DNA of 64,000 nt from an uncultured Lachnospiraceae bacterium (GTDB lineage Bacteria; Bacillota; Clostridia; Lachnospirales; Lachnospiraceae), in the NCBI GenBank assembly GCA_949949005.1, contig CATLHM010000004.1, forward strand, positions 124,001-188,000. Direction: 5' to 3'. Of this stretch, positions 33,158 through 41,703 are shown one piece after another. Positions within the stretch are counted from its first letter, which is position 1; the number at the start of each line of letters is the position of its first letter. The position numbers were made by a program, and so were the translations under genes. The notes under the pieces are model-generated. The model worked only from the letters and a program-made list of their open reading frames with translations. It made no database searches and was not told where the DNA came from.

Positions 33158-35304
33158 ATCTGCCGGCCTCTTTCTTTTTTCCTGCGAATAAAGTATGTCA
33201 GTGTGAACGTAAGCACTGCTGCTAAAACCAGCACCGGGCCGCCAGGCTCCGAGCCTATCCGGTAACCGCCCAGCGCAAGGTCGGAGACCTGTAAAGGCAG
33301 GGGCAGAGGCTGATTCACATCCCGGCTCTCCTTTTCGGGATTGCGGATGGTGTCCACCACGGCGATAAAGGAGGTATAGGGGGTCATCATACTGTATTTC
33401 AGCCCAATTTGGGTCACTTCATTTTTGATGTCAGGATCGTTTTCATTGATTCCGTAGTCGGTAAGCCGTTCAATCTTTTTCCGTGCCCAGAGATAGCGGA
33501 TGGCATCGTTATCTTTTAGGGGCTTGATCTGATCCACGGGAATTTCCTTCACAAATTTTCCGTTTCCATTGTTACCGGTTATTTTGACTGTTCCGGTCAG
33601 GTCTCCCCGCCATTTTCCGTAGACGACAATGGGTCTTTGGGCGAAGAGGGTGGGCAGCTTTTTGGGCTCCACATCGTAGACGTCGAAACCGTCATAGGTC
33701 ACCTGAATGTCGGTCAGTATGGGCGACTCAATGTAGGTACGGAAGCGCTCCGCAGTTTCTGATGCTTCTGAGGAATCTGTTACCACAAAGGATTCCCCGA
33801 TACCGGCTTTGGCAATGCCGTCTATGAGATAGCGGTTGACAGAGGTTCCGATGCCAAAGGAGAAAAAGCTGACCTTGTCCAGGTTGTCGTCGATAATGTT
33901 GAAGATTTCTCTTTCTCCGGAGATATAGCCGTCTGTGATGACCACCACGCTGCGGGCTTCATTTTGGTCGCCCAGGAAAGAAAGGGCGGCTTCTAAGGCC
34001 GGGGCCAGCTCCGTTCCGCCGCCTCCCTGCTGCTCGTCGATGAGGCGGATGGCAGTATTGATGTTTTTTTCGTTGGCGGCCACCGAAGTGGATGACATAA
34101 GGAAAGCTTCGTCCGAGAACATCATCAGATTAAAGGAATCCGTCTCCCGAAGATTGGACACCAGATTTTTGATCAGATCCTTGGCGGTATCTAAGGGAAA
34201 GCCACACATGGAGCCGGACACATCCAGTACAAACATATATTCACGGGGCGGGATATCTTCGATCTCGCAGCGCTCGGGAGGCTGTACCATCAGCATAAAA
34301 TAATTTTCCTCCTCCCCCTTGTTTAACATCAGGCCGCAGTCCACTTTCTCGCCGGTTAATTGATATTCCAGGATAAAATCACGATTCCCGGCATAGTCGT
34401 TGGGATTATTATTTTCGGAGCCTTTGTTTTCAGAGCCCTTGCTTTCAGAGCTATTCTTCCCGGAGCTGGCAAGGGTGATTTTGGCCGAGCCGTCGCTGTT
34501 TTTGGTCACATGGATATCATGGGAGGTACTGCGGATGTCCGCAATGGGAACGCCTGCAGAGAGATTGACGGTGATGTCATATTTCCCCGGAGGAATGTTT
34601 CCCTCTGAGAGATAAGGGGTTTCCACCCACCCGTCCTCTTCGCCGGTATTACCGGAGGTATTTTCGGCGCTGCGGTCACTCTTATCCTCACCGGCCTTGT
34701 CGGCATCGTTCTCACCGCTTTCCTCTCTTTGAGGGCTGGCATACCGGGGGCCTACTACTGTGGGAAAAACAAATTGATAGATATTTTCCTCCGGCTCTAC
34801 CAATTCCGTATAGTGAAGTTCAATGCGTACATTGTCCCCTGGCATGATATTTGCAATGTCCATGGTAAAGACATTAGGACGCTGCTGTTCTAAAAGGGAG
34901 GCGCTTTTGCCCTCGCTTTTGGCCTCCTCAAAATCTTCCTTGGCCTCTTCCTTTTCTTTGATTTTAGCAGTGACGATATTGTCACCAATGATCATCCGCA
35001 TTCCATGAATGGTGACATTGTCAGAGGCGGGAAAGACATAGCTGGCATTTATGGGGCTCTCCCCTTCGTTGGCATAGGTCTGTACCACATAGGTTTCGGC
35101 AATGATGCCGTCGATGTCGGTGGTAACGGAAGTTTCCTTTAAGGGAAACCGATCTACGGAAGGGTCGCCGCTTAAGATAATGATATAGGGGGCAAGGTTT
35201 TCCTCATCGGTATCCTCTTCTTCCATGGCATAGGCAGAAGAAGAGCCAAACAGAAAAATAAACAGGGAAAAAATCATGCAGTAAAGGATTCTTTTCTTTT
35301 TCAT
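33154..35304 (-). CDS. VIT and von Willebrand A domain surface protein with exosortase sorting signal
   Basis: A 716-residue exported protein. Signal peptide 1-26 (MKKKRILYCMIFSLFIFLFG... SSSAYA); VIT domain about 45-165 (VVQTYANEGESPINASYVFPAS); a low-complexity acidic linker about 195-290; von Willebrand A domain about 355-530 with MIDAS DVSGSM; beta domains follow. The C-terminus is GSEPGGP (from residue 684), a hydrophobic membrane segment and RRKKERGRQI: the tripartite signal of exosortase/archaeosortase substrates. The only exosortase seen is encoded directly downstream. The vWA domain binds ligands via metal; target unknown. Confidence 0.88.
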   Translation of the reverse strand: MKKKRILYCMIFSLFIFLFGSSSAYAMEEEDTDEENLAPYIIILSGDPSVDRFPLKETSVTTDIDGIIAETYVVQTYANEGESPINASYVFPASDNVTIHGMRMIIGDNIVTAKIKEKEEAKEDFEEAKSEGKSASLLEQQRPNVFTMDIANIMPGDNVRIELHYTELVEPEENIYQFVFPTVVGPRYASPQREESGENDADKAGEDKSDRSAENTSGNTGEEDGWVETPYLSEGNIPPGKYDITVNLSAGVPIADIRSTSHDIHVTKNSDGSAKITLASSGKNSSESKGSENKGSENNNPNDYAGNRDFILEYQLTGEKVDCGLMLNKGEEENYFMLMVQPPERCEIEDIPPREYMFVLDVSGSMCGFPLDTAKDLIKNLVSNLRETDSFNLMMFSDEAFLMSSTSVAANEKNINTAIRLIDEQQGGGGTELAPALEAALSFLGDQNEARSVVVITDGYISGEREIFNIIDDNLDKVSFFSFGIGTSVNRYLIDGIAKAGIGESFVVTDSSEASETAERFRTYIESPILTDIQVTYDGFDVYDVEPKKLPTLFAQRPIVVYGKWRGDLTGTVKITGNNGNGKFVKEIPVDQIKPLKDNDAIRYLWARKKIERLTDYGINENDPDIKNEVTQIGLKYSMMTPYTSFIAVVDTIRNPEKESRDVNQPLPLPLQVSDLALGGYRIGSEPGGPVLVLAAVLTFTLTYFIRRKKERGRQI

Positions 35305-35376
35305 TATTCTCTCTCATTCCGCTGCGGGGCAGCTTTTTGCTTTTGGTTAACATAGGGGGAACGTTCTCTATCTAAC

Positions 35377-35412
35377 TATCGTGAACGACAAATTATTTTG
35401 TCGTTTACTATA
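35377..35412. repeat. 36-bp palindromic dispersed repeat, copy 1
   Basis: TATCGTGAACGACAAATTAT then a near-perfect complementary half ending TATA (35377-35412). Its reverse complement recurs with one mismatch at 41554-41589; a degraded partial copy (TATAGTAAACCATAAAATAA) lies near 35550. The remaining bases of the 345-bp gap 35305-35650 show no gene. Confidence 0.85.
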
Positions 35413-35650
35413 AATTACCGTATCCAGGCATCAAACTGGCATCAGATTTCCATCAGATTCCCATCAAAGTTGTATCATTTTTGCATCATCAGCTTGCGCG
35501 CATTCTTCGGCCATGAATACTCGAGCGGAAAATGTGCTGCCGGGCTCTATAGTAAACCATAAAATAATTTGCCTGGATTTTAGTTGTTTCTTTTTTGCAG
35601 AGAATAGTTTAAAATAAGAAAACAACGGATGCTACAGGAGCGGAACAGAT

Positions 35651-36358
35651 ATGGAATTGCTGCACGATAAAGATATCAGAGAGCCTCTGTTTGATTTTTT
35701 GGAGGAAACCTATGGGAAGATCCGGATCCTGGAAGAGAAAACCATGGGGCAATCCCGGGCAGACGCGGTGATGGTCACGCCCGAAGGGCTCTTTGGGATT
35801 GAGATTAAAAGCGATGCGGACACCTATGCCAGGCTAAATCGCCAGGTAAAGGACTACAATCTGTATTACGACTATAACTATGCAGTGGTGGGGACAAGCC
35901 ATGCCGCACATATCCGCGGGCATCTCCCGCAGTGGTGGGGCGTGATCACCGTGGAAGAGGTGGAGGGAAAGGCGGATTTTTACATCATGCGAAGGCCCCT
36001 TCCCAACCCGGAGGTGGACTGGCCCAAAAAGATCAGTATTTTGTGGAGGCCGGAGCTTGCGCATATCCAGAAACGAAACGGACTGCCCGAATATAAAGAG
36101 AAAAGCAAGTTGTTTGTGCAGAGAAAGCTTCTGGAAGGGGTGCCCTTGGAGCTTTTGCAAAGACACCTCTGTGAGGAGCTCTTTGAGAGGGATTACACAT
36201 TGATCGGGGAGCAGATCAGGGAATTTCGCGCTTCAAACTCGGTGAGCGGTTTGCGGGGGATGGCCGCCCTTGATCGTGTAAGCGCATCTCCAAGCGGGGC
36301 TGCTTTAGGTGGAAAGACGGTGGGGAGGAAAAGAAGAAGGCGGAGCGTGAGGCATTGA
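35651..36358 (+). CDS. sce7726-type PD-(D/E)XK nuclease-like protein
   Basis: A 235-residue protein. Near the N-terminus Asp38 (RADAVMV), Glu51 and Lys53 (GIEIKSD) fit a PD-(D/E)XK nuclease site; 'RLNRQVKDYNLYYDYNYAVVGTSHAAHI' follows, typical of sce7726 family proteins, which are often near phage-defence genes. The C-terminus is basic (KTVGRKRRRRSVRH) and may bind nucleic acid. It is 60 bases upstream of the Septu-like ATPase and could belong with it, though its base composition is like the host's while the ATPase is AT-rich. Real activity is inferred. Confidence 0.7.
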   Translation: MELLHDKDIREPLFDFLEETYGKIRILEEKTMGQSRADAVMVTPEGLFGIEIKSDADTYARLNRQVKDYNLYYDYNYAVVGTSHAAHIRGHLPQWWGVITVEEVEGKADFYIMRRPLPNPEVDWPKKISILWRPELAHIQKRNGLPEYKEKSKLFVQRKLLEGVPLELLQRHLCEELFERDYTLIGEQIREFRASNSVSGLRGMAALDRVSASPSGAALGGKTVGRKRRRRSVRH

Positions 36359-36415
36359 GTTACCGCATCTTGCGATATATAATAGCAGGAGACGGCTGCG
36401 GAGGGAGAAGCTTGG

Positions 36416-37546
36416 ATGGAGCATTATATCAGAGAGATTAAAATTGATGGACTGAGGCATTTATCTAATGTCGTGATATCGCTGAATGCAGAAAGCAGAC
36501 AGCATTTAATGATTACCGGAAAAAATGGTTCGGGAAAAACCTCTTTGCTTAGGGCGATGCAAAGATATTTACAGGCAATAAATGATGGGAAAATGAGATT
36601 GTTGCATTATGTAGAAGGATATAAAAAGGGAATAGATATTTCATTTAATGAATACAGAGATCTGGATTCCTTATATAAGCAAGGAGATTTTATTACAGCA
36701 TATTTTCCGGCAAACAGAAAAACTGAGATCATCCGTGCGAATGGCGTGGAGGATATTAAATTAAACAGTTATTATGCGATTGATTCTGAACCAGGGAAGC
36801 TTTTGCTAAAGTATATGGTACATTTGAAAACCCAGCAGGCCTATGCAAGAAATGAAGGGGATATGGCAATTGCAGACAGAATCCAGAAATGGTTCGATAG
36901 ATTTGTGGATGCTCTGCGGATTTTGCTGGATGACAATTCTATTACGCTGGAATATGACTATAAAGATTATGATTTTAAGATTCACCAAGAGGGAAGAATT
37001 CCTTTTGGATTTGACAAGCTCTCAGACGGATATTCCTCGGTTATCCATATTGTGTCTGATTTGATTTTGAGAATGGATAGGAATTGGCTTTTGGGAGATA
37101 GATTGAGTGAATACAATGTGGAAGGAATTGTCTTGATAGACGAGCTGGAAACGCATCTTCATATTGAGCTGCAAAGGAAAATACTTCCTTTCCTGACGGA
37201 ATTTTTCCCGCGGATTCAGTTTATTGTCACAACCCACTCGCCTTATATACTTAATTCGATTTCTAATGCGAAAGTTTATGATCTGGAACGGAACATGGAA
37301 TTGGAGAATGCATTTGCATATTCTTCGGATGGTCTTGCAGAAGGATTCTTTGAAGCGGAACAGTATTCGGAAGAGCTGAAAAATAAGGTGGAAAGATATC
37401 AGTGCCTGGTTCAGAAAGGGAATCCAACGGAGGAAGAACGTGCGGAAAGAGCAAGACTTCGGAGTCTGCTAAAAAACCTGCCAGGAGAATTGGCACAGGA
37501 AGCAAAAGATAAATTTGAAGAGATAGAAGGCAGACGTCATGATTAA
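36416..37546 (+). CDS. AAA ATPase of a Septu-like defence pair (PtuA-like)
   Basis: A 376-residue ATPase of the ABC-ATPase/SMC-like type seen in PtuA and retron-linked ATPases. Walker A TGKNGSGKTS (about 34-43), Walker B VLIDELETHLH (about 240), and 'VTTHSPYILNS' (D-loop/His switch) are present; no Toprim domain is fused. The C-terminal 70 residues are charged and helical. It overlaps the HNH gene by eight bases, the hallmark of PtuAB-type systems, in which the ATPase controls an HNH nuclease that cleaves DNA during phage infection. AT-rich composition relative to neighbours suggests transfer. Confidence 0.75.
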   Translation: MEHYIREIKIDGLRHLSNVVISLNAESRQHLMITGKNGSGKTSLLRAMQRYLQAINDGKMRLLHYVEGYKKGIDISFNEYRDLDSLYKQGDFITAYFPANRKTEIIRANGVEDIKLNSYYAIDSEPGKLLLKYMVHLKTQQAYARNEGDMAIADRIQKWFDRFVDALRILLDDNSITLEYDYKDYDFKIHQEGRIPFGFDKLSDGYSSVIHIVSDLILRMDRNWLLGDRLSEYNVEGIVLIDELETHLHIELQRKILPFLTEFFPRIQFIVTTHSPYILNSISNAKVYDLERNMELENAFAYSSDGLAEGFFEAEQYSEELKNKVERYQCLVQKGNPTEEERAERARLRSLLKNLPGELAQEAKDKFEEIEGRRHD

Positions 37547-38216
37547 AATTGAGCGAAAAGAGACGGAGAAAGCGAGGAAAGCAGTACAATCTTTACAAAA
37601 GGCAAAAAGCAGTAAAAGCTCATATAATACGCCGGAGGTAAATGCAGCGTTACGAGAAATGTTTCATGGCAAGTGCTATTTATGTGAAAATAAGGAGAGT
37701 ACCTCTTTTCAGATTGAACACATGTACTCTTGTGGTAAGAACCCAGAACTTAAGTATGACTGGAACAATCTTTTTTTAGTCTGTGCCCACTGCAATAATA
37801 CGAAGCTTGATAAATATGAGCCGATTTTGGACTGTACAAAAGAAAATATTGAAGAAGCTATTGCGTTTCGGAAGAAAGGATATTTCGGAACAGAAGAAGA
37901 GCTGGTGTTTGAAGTGTTGGATTTTACGGATGAAACACTTAATACCCAGAGGCTTCTTAAGGAGATATATTATGGTTCTACCCCACAGAAAAAAATGGAA
38001 GCCAAAATCCTGAGAAAAATTCTCAGAAAAGAGCTTTCGCAATTTAAGGAATATGTTCGTGAATATCAGGAAGCCGAGGATGAGGAAAAAGAAGATTTAA
38101 AGTGCCTGTTAAAGCAGCAGTTAGGAGATGCCTCTGCTTTTGCAGCCTTTAAGCGATGGCTGATCCGGGATAATGAAGAAGTATATCCGGAGTTAGCGGT
38201 ATATAGTAAGCAATAA
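37539..38216 (+). CDS. HNH endonuclease of a Septu-like defence pair (PtuB-like)
   Basis: A 225-residue HNH nuclease: zinc cysteines at 46 and 49 (KCYLCE), HNH core QIEHMYSCG with His61, then 'LKYDWNNLFLVCAHCNNTK' with the Asn and the second Cys pair (Cys82, Cys85). This is the HNH type (TIGR02646-like) encoded after PtuA ATPases and in retron effectors. No reverse transcriptase or msDNA locus is seen, so a Septu-like pair is favoured over a retron. The helical C-terminal half (about 110-220) is family-typical. AT-rich. Confidence 0.78.
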   Translation: MIKIERKETEKARKAVQSLQKAKSSKSSYNTPEVNAALREMFHGKCYLCENKESTSFQIEHMYSCGKNPELKYDWNNLFLVCAHCNNTKLDKYEPILDCTKENIEEAIAFRKKGYFGTEEELVFEVLDFTDETLNTQRLLKEIYYGSTPQKKMEAKILRKILRKELSQFKEYVREYQEAEDEEKEDLKCLLKQQLGDASAFAAFKRWLIRDNEEVYPELAVYSKQ

Positions 38217-38249
38217 GTAGCGGAAGCAAACATGGAAAGGAGAACGATA

Positions 38250-38945
38250 ATGGAACTGAGTTATTCTGCTCTGCGGGAGCAAATCTGTGACATCTGCCAT
38301 AAAATGTGGCAGCTTGGATGGGTGGCTGCAAATGACGGGAATATTTCCGTGAAGCTGGAGGACGGTACCTTTCTGGCTACGCCTACCGGTATCAGCAAAA
38401 GCTTTATCACCCCGGAGAAGCTGGTGCGCATTGATCAGGAGGGAAAGGTGCTGGAAGCCATGGAAGGTTACCGCCCTTCCTCGGAGATCAAGATGCACAT
38501 GCGCTGTTATGAGGAGAGGGAGGACGTAGGGGCTGTATTGCATGCCCATCCCCCGGTGGCTACCGGCTATGCGGTGGCGAACATACCGCTGGATGAGTAT
38601 TCCATGATCGAGACGGTGCTGACCCTGGGCTCTATTCCGGTAACGCCCTACGGAACGCCCTCTACCTATGAGGTTCCCGATGCGATCGCTCCCTATCTGG
38701 GAGAGCACGATGCCCTGCTCTTACAAAATCATGGGGCACTGACGGTAGGGGCGGATGTGGTGACCGCTTACTACCGGATGGAAACCCTGGAGCTTTTTGC
38801 CAAGATCAGCTTAAATGCCCATTTGCTGGGCGGCGCAAAGGAGATTTCAAGAGAAAATATTGACCGGTTGATCTCCATGCGGCAGGGGTACGGTGTGACG
38901 GGAAGGCATCCGGGATACAAGAAATATTCTGATGAAACGCTCTGA
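38250..38945 (+). CDS. class II aldolase (fuculose/ribulose phosphate family)
   Basis: A 231-residue zinc aldolase. The N-terminal phosphate-binding segment AANDGNISVKLEDG and TPTGISK, catalytic Glu79, zinc ligands His98 and His100 (LHAHPP) and a third His in LLQNHGALTVG are all present, as in L-fuculose-1-phosphate aldolase and L-ribulose-5-phosphate 4-epimerase. Which sugar phosphate it cleaves cannot be read here; no kinase or isomerase adjoins. Start ATG 38250 with GGAG seven bases upstream; the 18-base-longer frame starts on the ribosome site. It sits between the Septu pair and the type III toxin system. Confidence 0.88.
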   Translation: MELSYSALREQICDICHKMWQLGWVAANDGNISVKLEDGTFLATPTGISKSFITPEKLVRIDQEGKVLEAMEGYRPSSEIKMHMRCYEEREDVGAVLHAHPPVATGYAVANIPLDEYSMIETVLTLGSIPVTPYGTPSTYEVPDAIAPYLGEHDALLLQNHGALTVGADVVTAYYRMETLELFAKISLNAHLLGGAKEISRENIDRLISMRQGYGVTGRHPGYKKYSDETL

Positions 38946-39003
38946 CGAAATGTTCCTGCGAGCAGAGGGATTGATGAATTTGCCACTATAATACAAAGAG
39001 CAG

Positions 39004-39032
39004 CGGCGGCTTTGAGCTCCCAAAAGCCGCCG
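39004..39032. terminator. GC-rich hairpin after the aldolase
   Basis: CGGCGGCTTT (39004-39013) pairs with AAAGCCGCCG (39023-39032). On the plus strand no T-run follows, so it is a weak terminator; the rest of the gap up to 39250 holds nothing I can identify. Confidence 0.5.
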
Positions 39033-39250
39033 TGTATGAATAGGTGTGTGAAAATGCCTCTGCTGTATGATGGCTTTTTTTCTTTTGCGTCGTGCGGCAG
39101 ATCACTTGTCTTGCAGACACAGAGCGATAAAACATATAAGCGTCCACTGTTAACAATCGCAGGACTGAAAGAAACAGGCTTGCAAGCACGAACCTGCGGA
39201 CATACTATGGCATACGGAACATGAACGACAAGCCGTGCCGCTGGATAATT

Positions 39251-39772
39251 TTATGTATCGGAATAAGAAGCGCATTTTCCTTCGAGCATTTTGAAATTAC
39301 AACATCTTGATGCTAAAGAAGAGTCTGGTTTGGCAGTACACTTCTGATATAATTTCAGGGCCTTGCCTTGTAAGATGTCCTGAACTTTGTCGATCAGGGC
39401 TTTTTCCTTTTGGAGAAGATAGATATAATCGGTTTTTTCTTTTTCATTTTTAAAGGAACGGTAATTTTCGATCTGATTGTATTTTAGCTGTGTGATACAG
39501 TTATCAGGAACGGGGATCATATTGTTGATGTTAAGTACCGCATAAAGATAACCGCTGGATTCATCCAGGAGTTTGTGGAAATCCAGACTGTTGGACATCT
39601 TCTGGTGCTTTGGCTTTGCGGAAGAAATTGGAACATAGTAATGGAAAGTTCCAATAGTAAGAAGGATACCCACATGAAGTTTCAGGCGGTCTCCATATTC
39701 CACATATCCTACGCGGGAGTCAAATTGTGTCAGGTAATTTATATATTTTTTATCAACAACGTACCAGTTCAT
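39251..39772 (-). CDS. ToxN/AbiQ-family endoribonuclease, type III toxin
   Basis: A 173-residue toxin starting at ATG 39772 behind a perfect GGAGGTCCC ribosome site. 'YVVDKKYINYLTQFDSRV' at the N-terminus, 'VGILLTIGTFHYYVPISSAKPKHQKM' and 'LDFHKLLDESSGYLYAVLNINNMIPVP' are hallmark blocks of ToxN/AbiQ, with the catalytic Lys/Ser/Thr region in the middle. These endoribonucleases are held inactive by a repeat RNA and are released upon phage infection. The frame extends a further 25 codons upstream through the antitoxin RNA, which is non-coding. Preceded by the repeat RNA and its terminator in the standard order. Confidence 0.9.
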   Translation of the reverse strand: MNWYVVDKKYINYLTQFDSRVGYVEYGDRLKLHVGILLTIGTFHYYVPISSAKPKHQKMSNSLDFHKLLDESSGYLYAVLNINNMIPVPDNCITQLKYNQIENYRSFKNEKEKTDYIYLLQKEKALIDKVQDILQGKALKLYQKCTAKPDSSLASRCCNFKMLEGKCASYSDT

Positions 39773-39789
39773 GGGACCTCCAAATAAGC

Positions 39790-39914
39790 AAAAAGCGGGT
39801 GGATTTACTCCACCCACTGCTTTTAACCGATTGTTTTGATTGGACAATCTAACCGCTTTTAACCGAGCATTTTAACTGGACGCTCTAACCGCTTTACAGA
39901 TATTGCTATCTGTA
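39790..39914 (-). ncRNA. ToxI-like antitoxin repeat RNA
   Basis: Two exact-length 36-base tandem repeats at 39821-39856 and 39857-39892, sharing TTTTAACCG at one end and CTAACCGC at the other, with a partial third at 39893. On the RNA strand each unit begins GCGGTTAG and ends CGGTTAAAA. A 5' hairpin ACAGATA-GCAA-TATCTGT (39897-39914) precedes and a terminator stem GGGTGG/CCACCC plus TTTTT (39790-39815) follows, before the toxin gene. This is the repeat RNA of type III toxin-antitoxin systems, which the toxin processes to single repeats that bind and inhibit it. Two and a bit repeats is at the short end of the range. Confidence 0.85.
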
Positions 39915-39919
39915 ATTTT

Positions 39920-39948
39920 ATTATATGCAATCAGAGCAAAAAAATCAA
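39920..39948 (-). promoter_or_regulatory. promoter of the antitoxin RNA
   Basis: On the minus strand TTGATT (39943-39948), 17 bases, TATAAT (39920-39925). Predicted start about 39913, at the 5' hairpin of the RNA. The terminator before the toxin would give most transcripts as antitoxin only. Confidence 0.8.
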
Positions 39949-40070
39949 TGCCTTAATTTGTCAAATTTAATGAGTTCCTGGCGGAGGCGGTGGCATCGCT
40001 CCCTATCCATGTGTACCACTATACAGAGACCGGAAAGGGCTGCCGCCTGGTCGATGGAGCTGGAGAAAGT

Positions 40071-40817
40071 ATGCGGTATTATCAGTGTGAAAAATATCCA
40101 ATAGAGTTTGTAGTGTCAGAAAATATTGATAAGTGTTTTGCTACCCATAACCATGTAGGTCATTATATCGTATCGCTGGCCGTGCAGGGAGAGGTTACAG
40201 TTTATCTGGAAAATAGGAAATTGGTGTGTCATGAGGGGGATGTATTTACCATCCCGCCATATGCCTTGCATTCGGTGTGCCAGGAAAGGGGAGCGTGTCT
40301 TCTATCTATGTGCGTGGGAACAGCCTTTGTCGCGGAAACGGATTCTGAAACGGCAGAGGGCATTGTCAGGGAATTATTAAAAGATGCGGTTGGGCAGGGT
40401 ATATTTGGAAAAACACAGGAAGAAAAACTTCTGGCTTCCATGCAGGCAATTTTCCGTGTTCAGGATGAGAGCGGAAGGAAAATGGATACAGGTATAAAAA
40501 TTCTTGCTGATAGGATTACAAGCCACCCGGAATTTGAACTGTCCATAGAGACACTGGCAGCAGAAATTTTTGTCAGCAAATATTATCTCATAAGGAAATT
40601 CAAAAGGAGTGTGGGATTGACACCACACCAGTTTTGTATTCAGAACCGCATACGGAAGGCTCAGAGTCTTTTGGATGCGGAAAAGGCTATCAGCAGGATT
40701 GCGGTAGAAATGGGATTTTATGACCAGAGCCATTTTGACAAGGCTTTTCAGAAGATAGTCGGGATTTCGCCATCAGAATATGTTGAATCTAAAAGGATGA
40801 TACAGAAATCAACATAG
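40071..40817 (+). CDS. AraC-family transcriptional regulator
   Basis: A 248-residue regulator: N-terminal cupin-like sensing domain (HNHVGHYIVSLAVQGEVTVYLENRKLVCHEGDVFTIPP) and a C-terminal double helix-turn-helix ('LAAEIFVSKYYLIRKFKRSVGLTPHQFCIQNRIRKAQSLL' and 'ISRIAVEMGFYDQSHFDKAFQKIVGISPSEY'). I use ATG 40071 with GGAG six bases before; the open frame extends to GTG 39990 but without spaced ribosome site. The target is probably the cupin gene directly downstream. Confidence 0.88.
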   Translation: MRYYQCEKYPIEFVVSENIDKCFATHNHVGHYIVSLAVQGEVTVYLENRKLVCHEGDVFTIPPYALHSVCQERGACLLSMCVGTAFVAETDSETAEGIVRELLKDAVGQGIFGKTQEEKLLASMQAIFRVQDESGRKMDTGIKILADRITSHPEFELSIETLAAEIFVSKYYLIRKFKRSVGLTPHQFCIQNRIRKAQSLLDAEKAISRIAVEMGFYDQSHFDKAFQKIVGISPSEYVESKRMIQKST

Positions 40818-40900
40818 GGCAATTTTTTACAAGACGCGGCAGTCTCTGATCCATATAATCTAAGGGTAAGAAAAATTACATATTTATCGGAGGTGTCGGA

Positions 40901-41284
40901 ATGGATACATTTGAACTGTTTCACAATGGAAAGTTGGTTCTGCCGGAAAAAGAGGTTGGTTTTGGAGAGATTGCATGGTCAAAACACCCGACGTTTGAAG
41001 GAGTGGAGCTGAAGCATATCGTAACGGCAAAGGATACAGATGGGAAATTCAGCTACCATTTGGTACGGATTGCGTCCGGTTGCAGCATTGGAAACCATAT
41101 TCACGAAACGCAGTTGGAAACGCATGAGGTGATAAAGGGGAGCGGGAGATGTGTAAATGCAGGCAGCACTATTCCATATGAGGCTGGAACAATTTCCATC
41201 ATGCAGGCGGGTGTGCCGCATGAAGTTACTGCGGGTTCGGAGGGATTATATCTGTTTGCCAAGTTTATGCCCGCTTTATGTTAG
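40901..41284 (+). CDS. cupin domain protein
   Basis: A 127-residue single cupin barrel, with metal-binding His residues in IGNHIHETQLETHEVIKGSGRC and a second motif VPHEVTAGSEG. Ribosome site GGAGGTGTCGG before ATG 40901. It follows the AraC regulator by 83 bases and ends before a terminator; the pair is likely a small effector-responsive unit. Enzyme activity, if any, is unknown. Confidence 0.85.
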   Translation: MDTFELFHNGKLVLPEKEVGFGEIAWSKHPTFEGVELKHIVTAKDTDGKFSYHLVRIASGCSIGNHIHETQLETHEVIKGSGRCVNAGSTIPYEAGTISIMQAGVPHEVTAGSEGLYLFAKFMPALC

Positions 41285-41304
41285 GTAAAAATACAGTAGG
41301 ATAA

Positions 41305-41355
41305 GCAAAGACCGGCGTACTATGGACTTCATCTGCCATATGCGGCGGTTTTTGC
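41305..41355 (+). terminator. terminator after the cupin gene
   Basis: GCAAAGACCG (41305-41314) pairs with CGGTTTTTGC (41346-41355), 10 bp with one G-T wobble, and the T-run is within the right arm. Confidence 0.65.
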
Positions 41356-41553
41356 TTGTGCCGCCTTGCGGGGCAGCCGCCCCTACATCGGACGAATGGC
41401 GAAAAACTTTTCGTTCCCATTTAAATAGGGTTTCGTTCCATCATGGCTGATTGCGCCAAAATTCTGACGATATAAAAAGTAGAAAGAACTGCCTGCCGGG
41501 AATAATTTGGAAGGAGGTGAAAGTCGGTATGGGATTTGACCGTGGCAGTTAGC

Positions 41554-41589
41554 TATAGTAAACGACAAAATAATTTGTCGTTCACTATA
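41554..41589. repeat. 36-bp palindromic dispersed repeat, copy 2
   Basis: Begins TATAGTAAACGACAAAATAA and continues to the complementary end at 41589; reverse complement of copy 1 at 35377 with one mismatch in 36. Both sit in gene-free gaps next to accessory genes. Confidence 0.85.
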
Positions 41590-41703
41590 AAATGTGATTA
41601 TGGAGCAATGAACCGCTCGGACTTATTACGAGGGAGCGGAAACGGTTCTGAACGACAGAGGAACCGTGGTATCAAAATAATGACAATAATGGAGGATTTG
41701 AAA

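Noticed and set aside
39821-39892. Two 36-base repeats that look like CRISPR repeats
   Set aside because: The repeats are directly adjacent without spacers, are flanked by a promoter and a terminator, and precede a ToxN gene; no cas genes are present.
41383-41568. A 61-residue minus-strand open frame in the gap before the paralogous pair
   Set aside because: It runs through the palindromic repeat and has no ribosome site; possibly part of a dispersed intergenic sequence.
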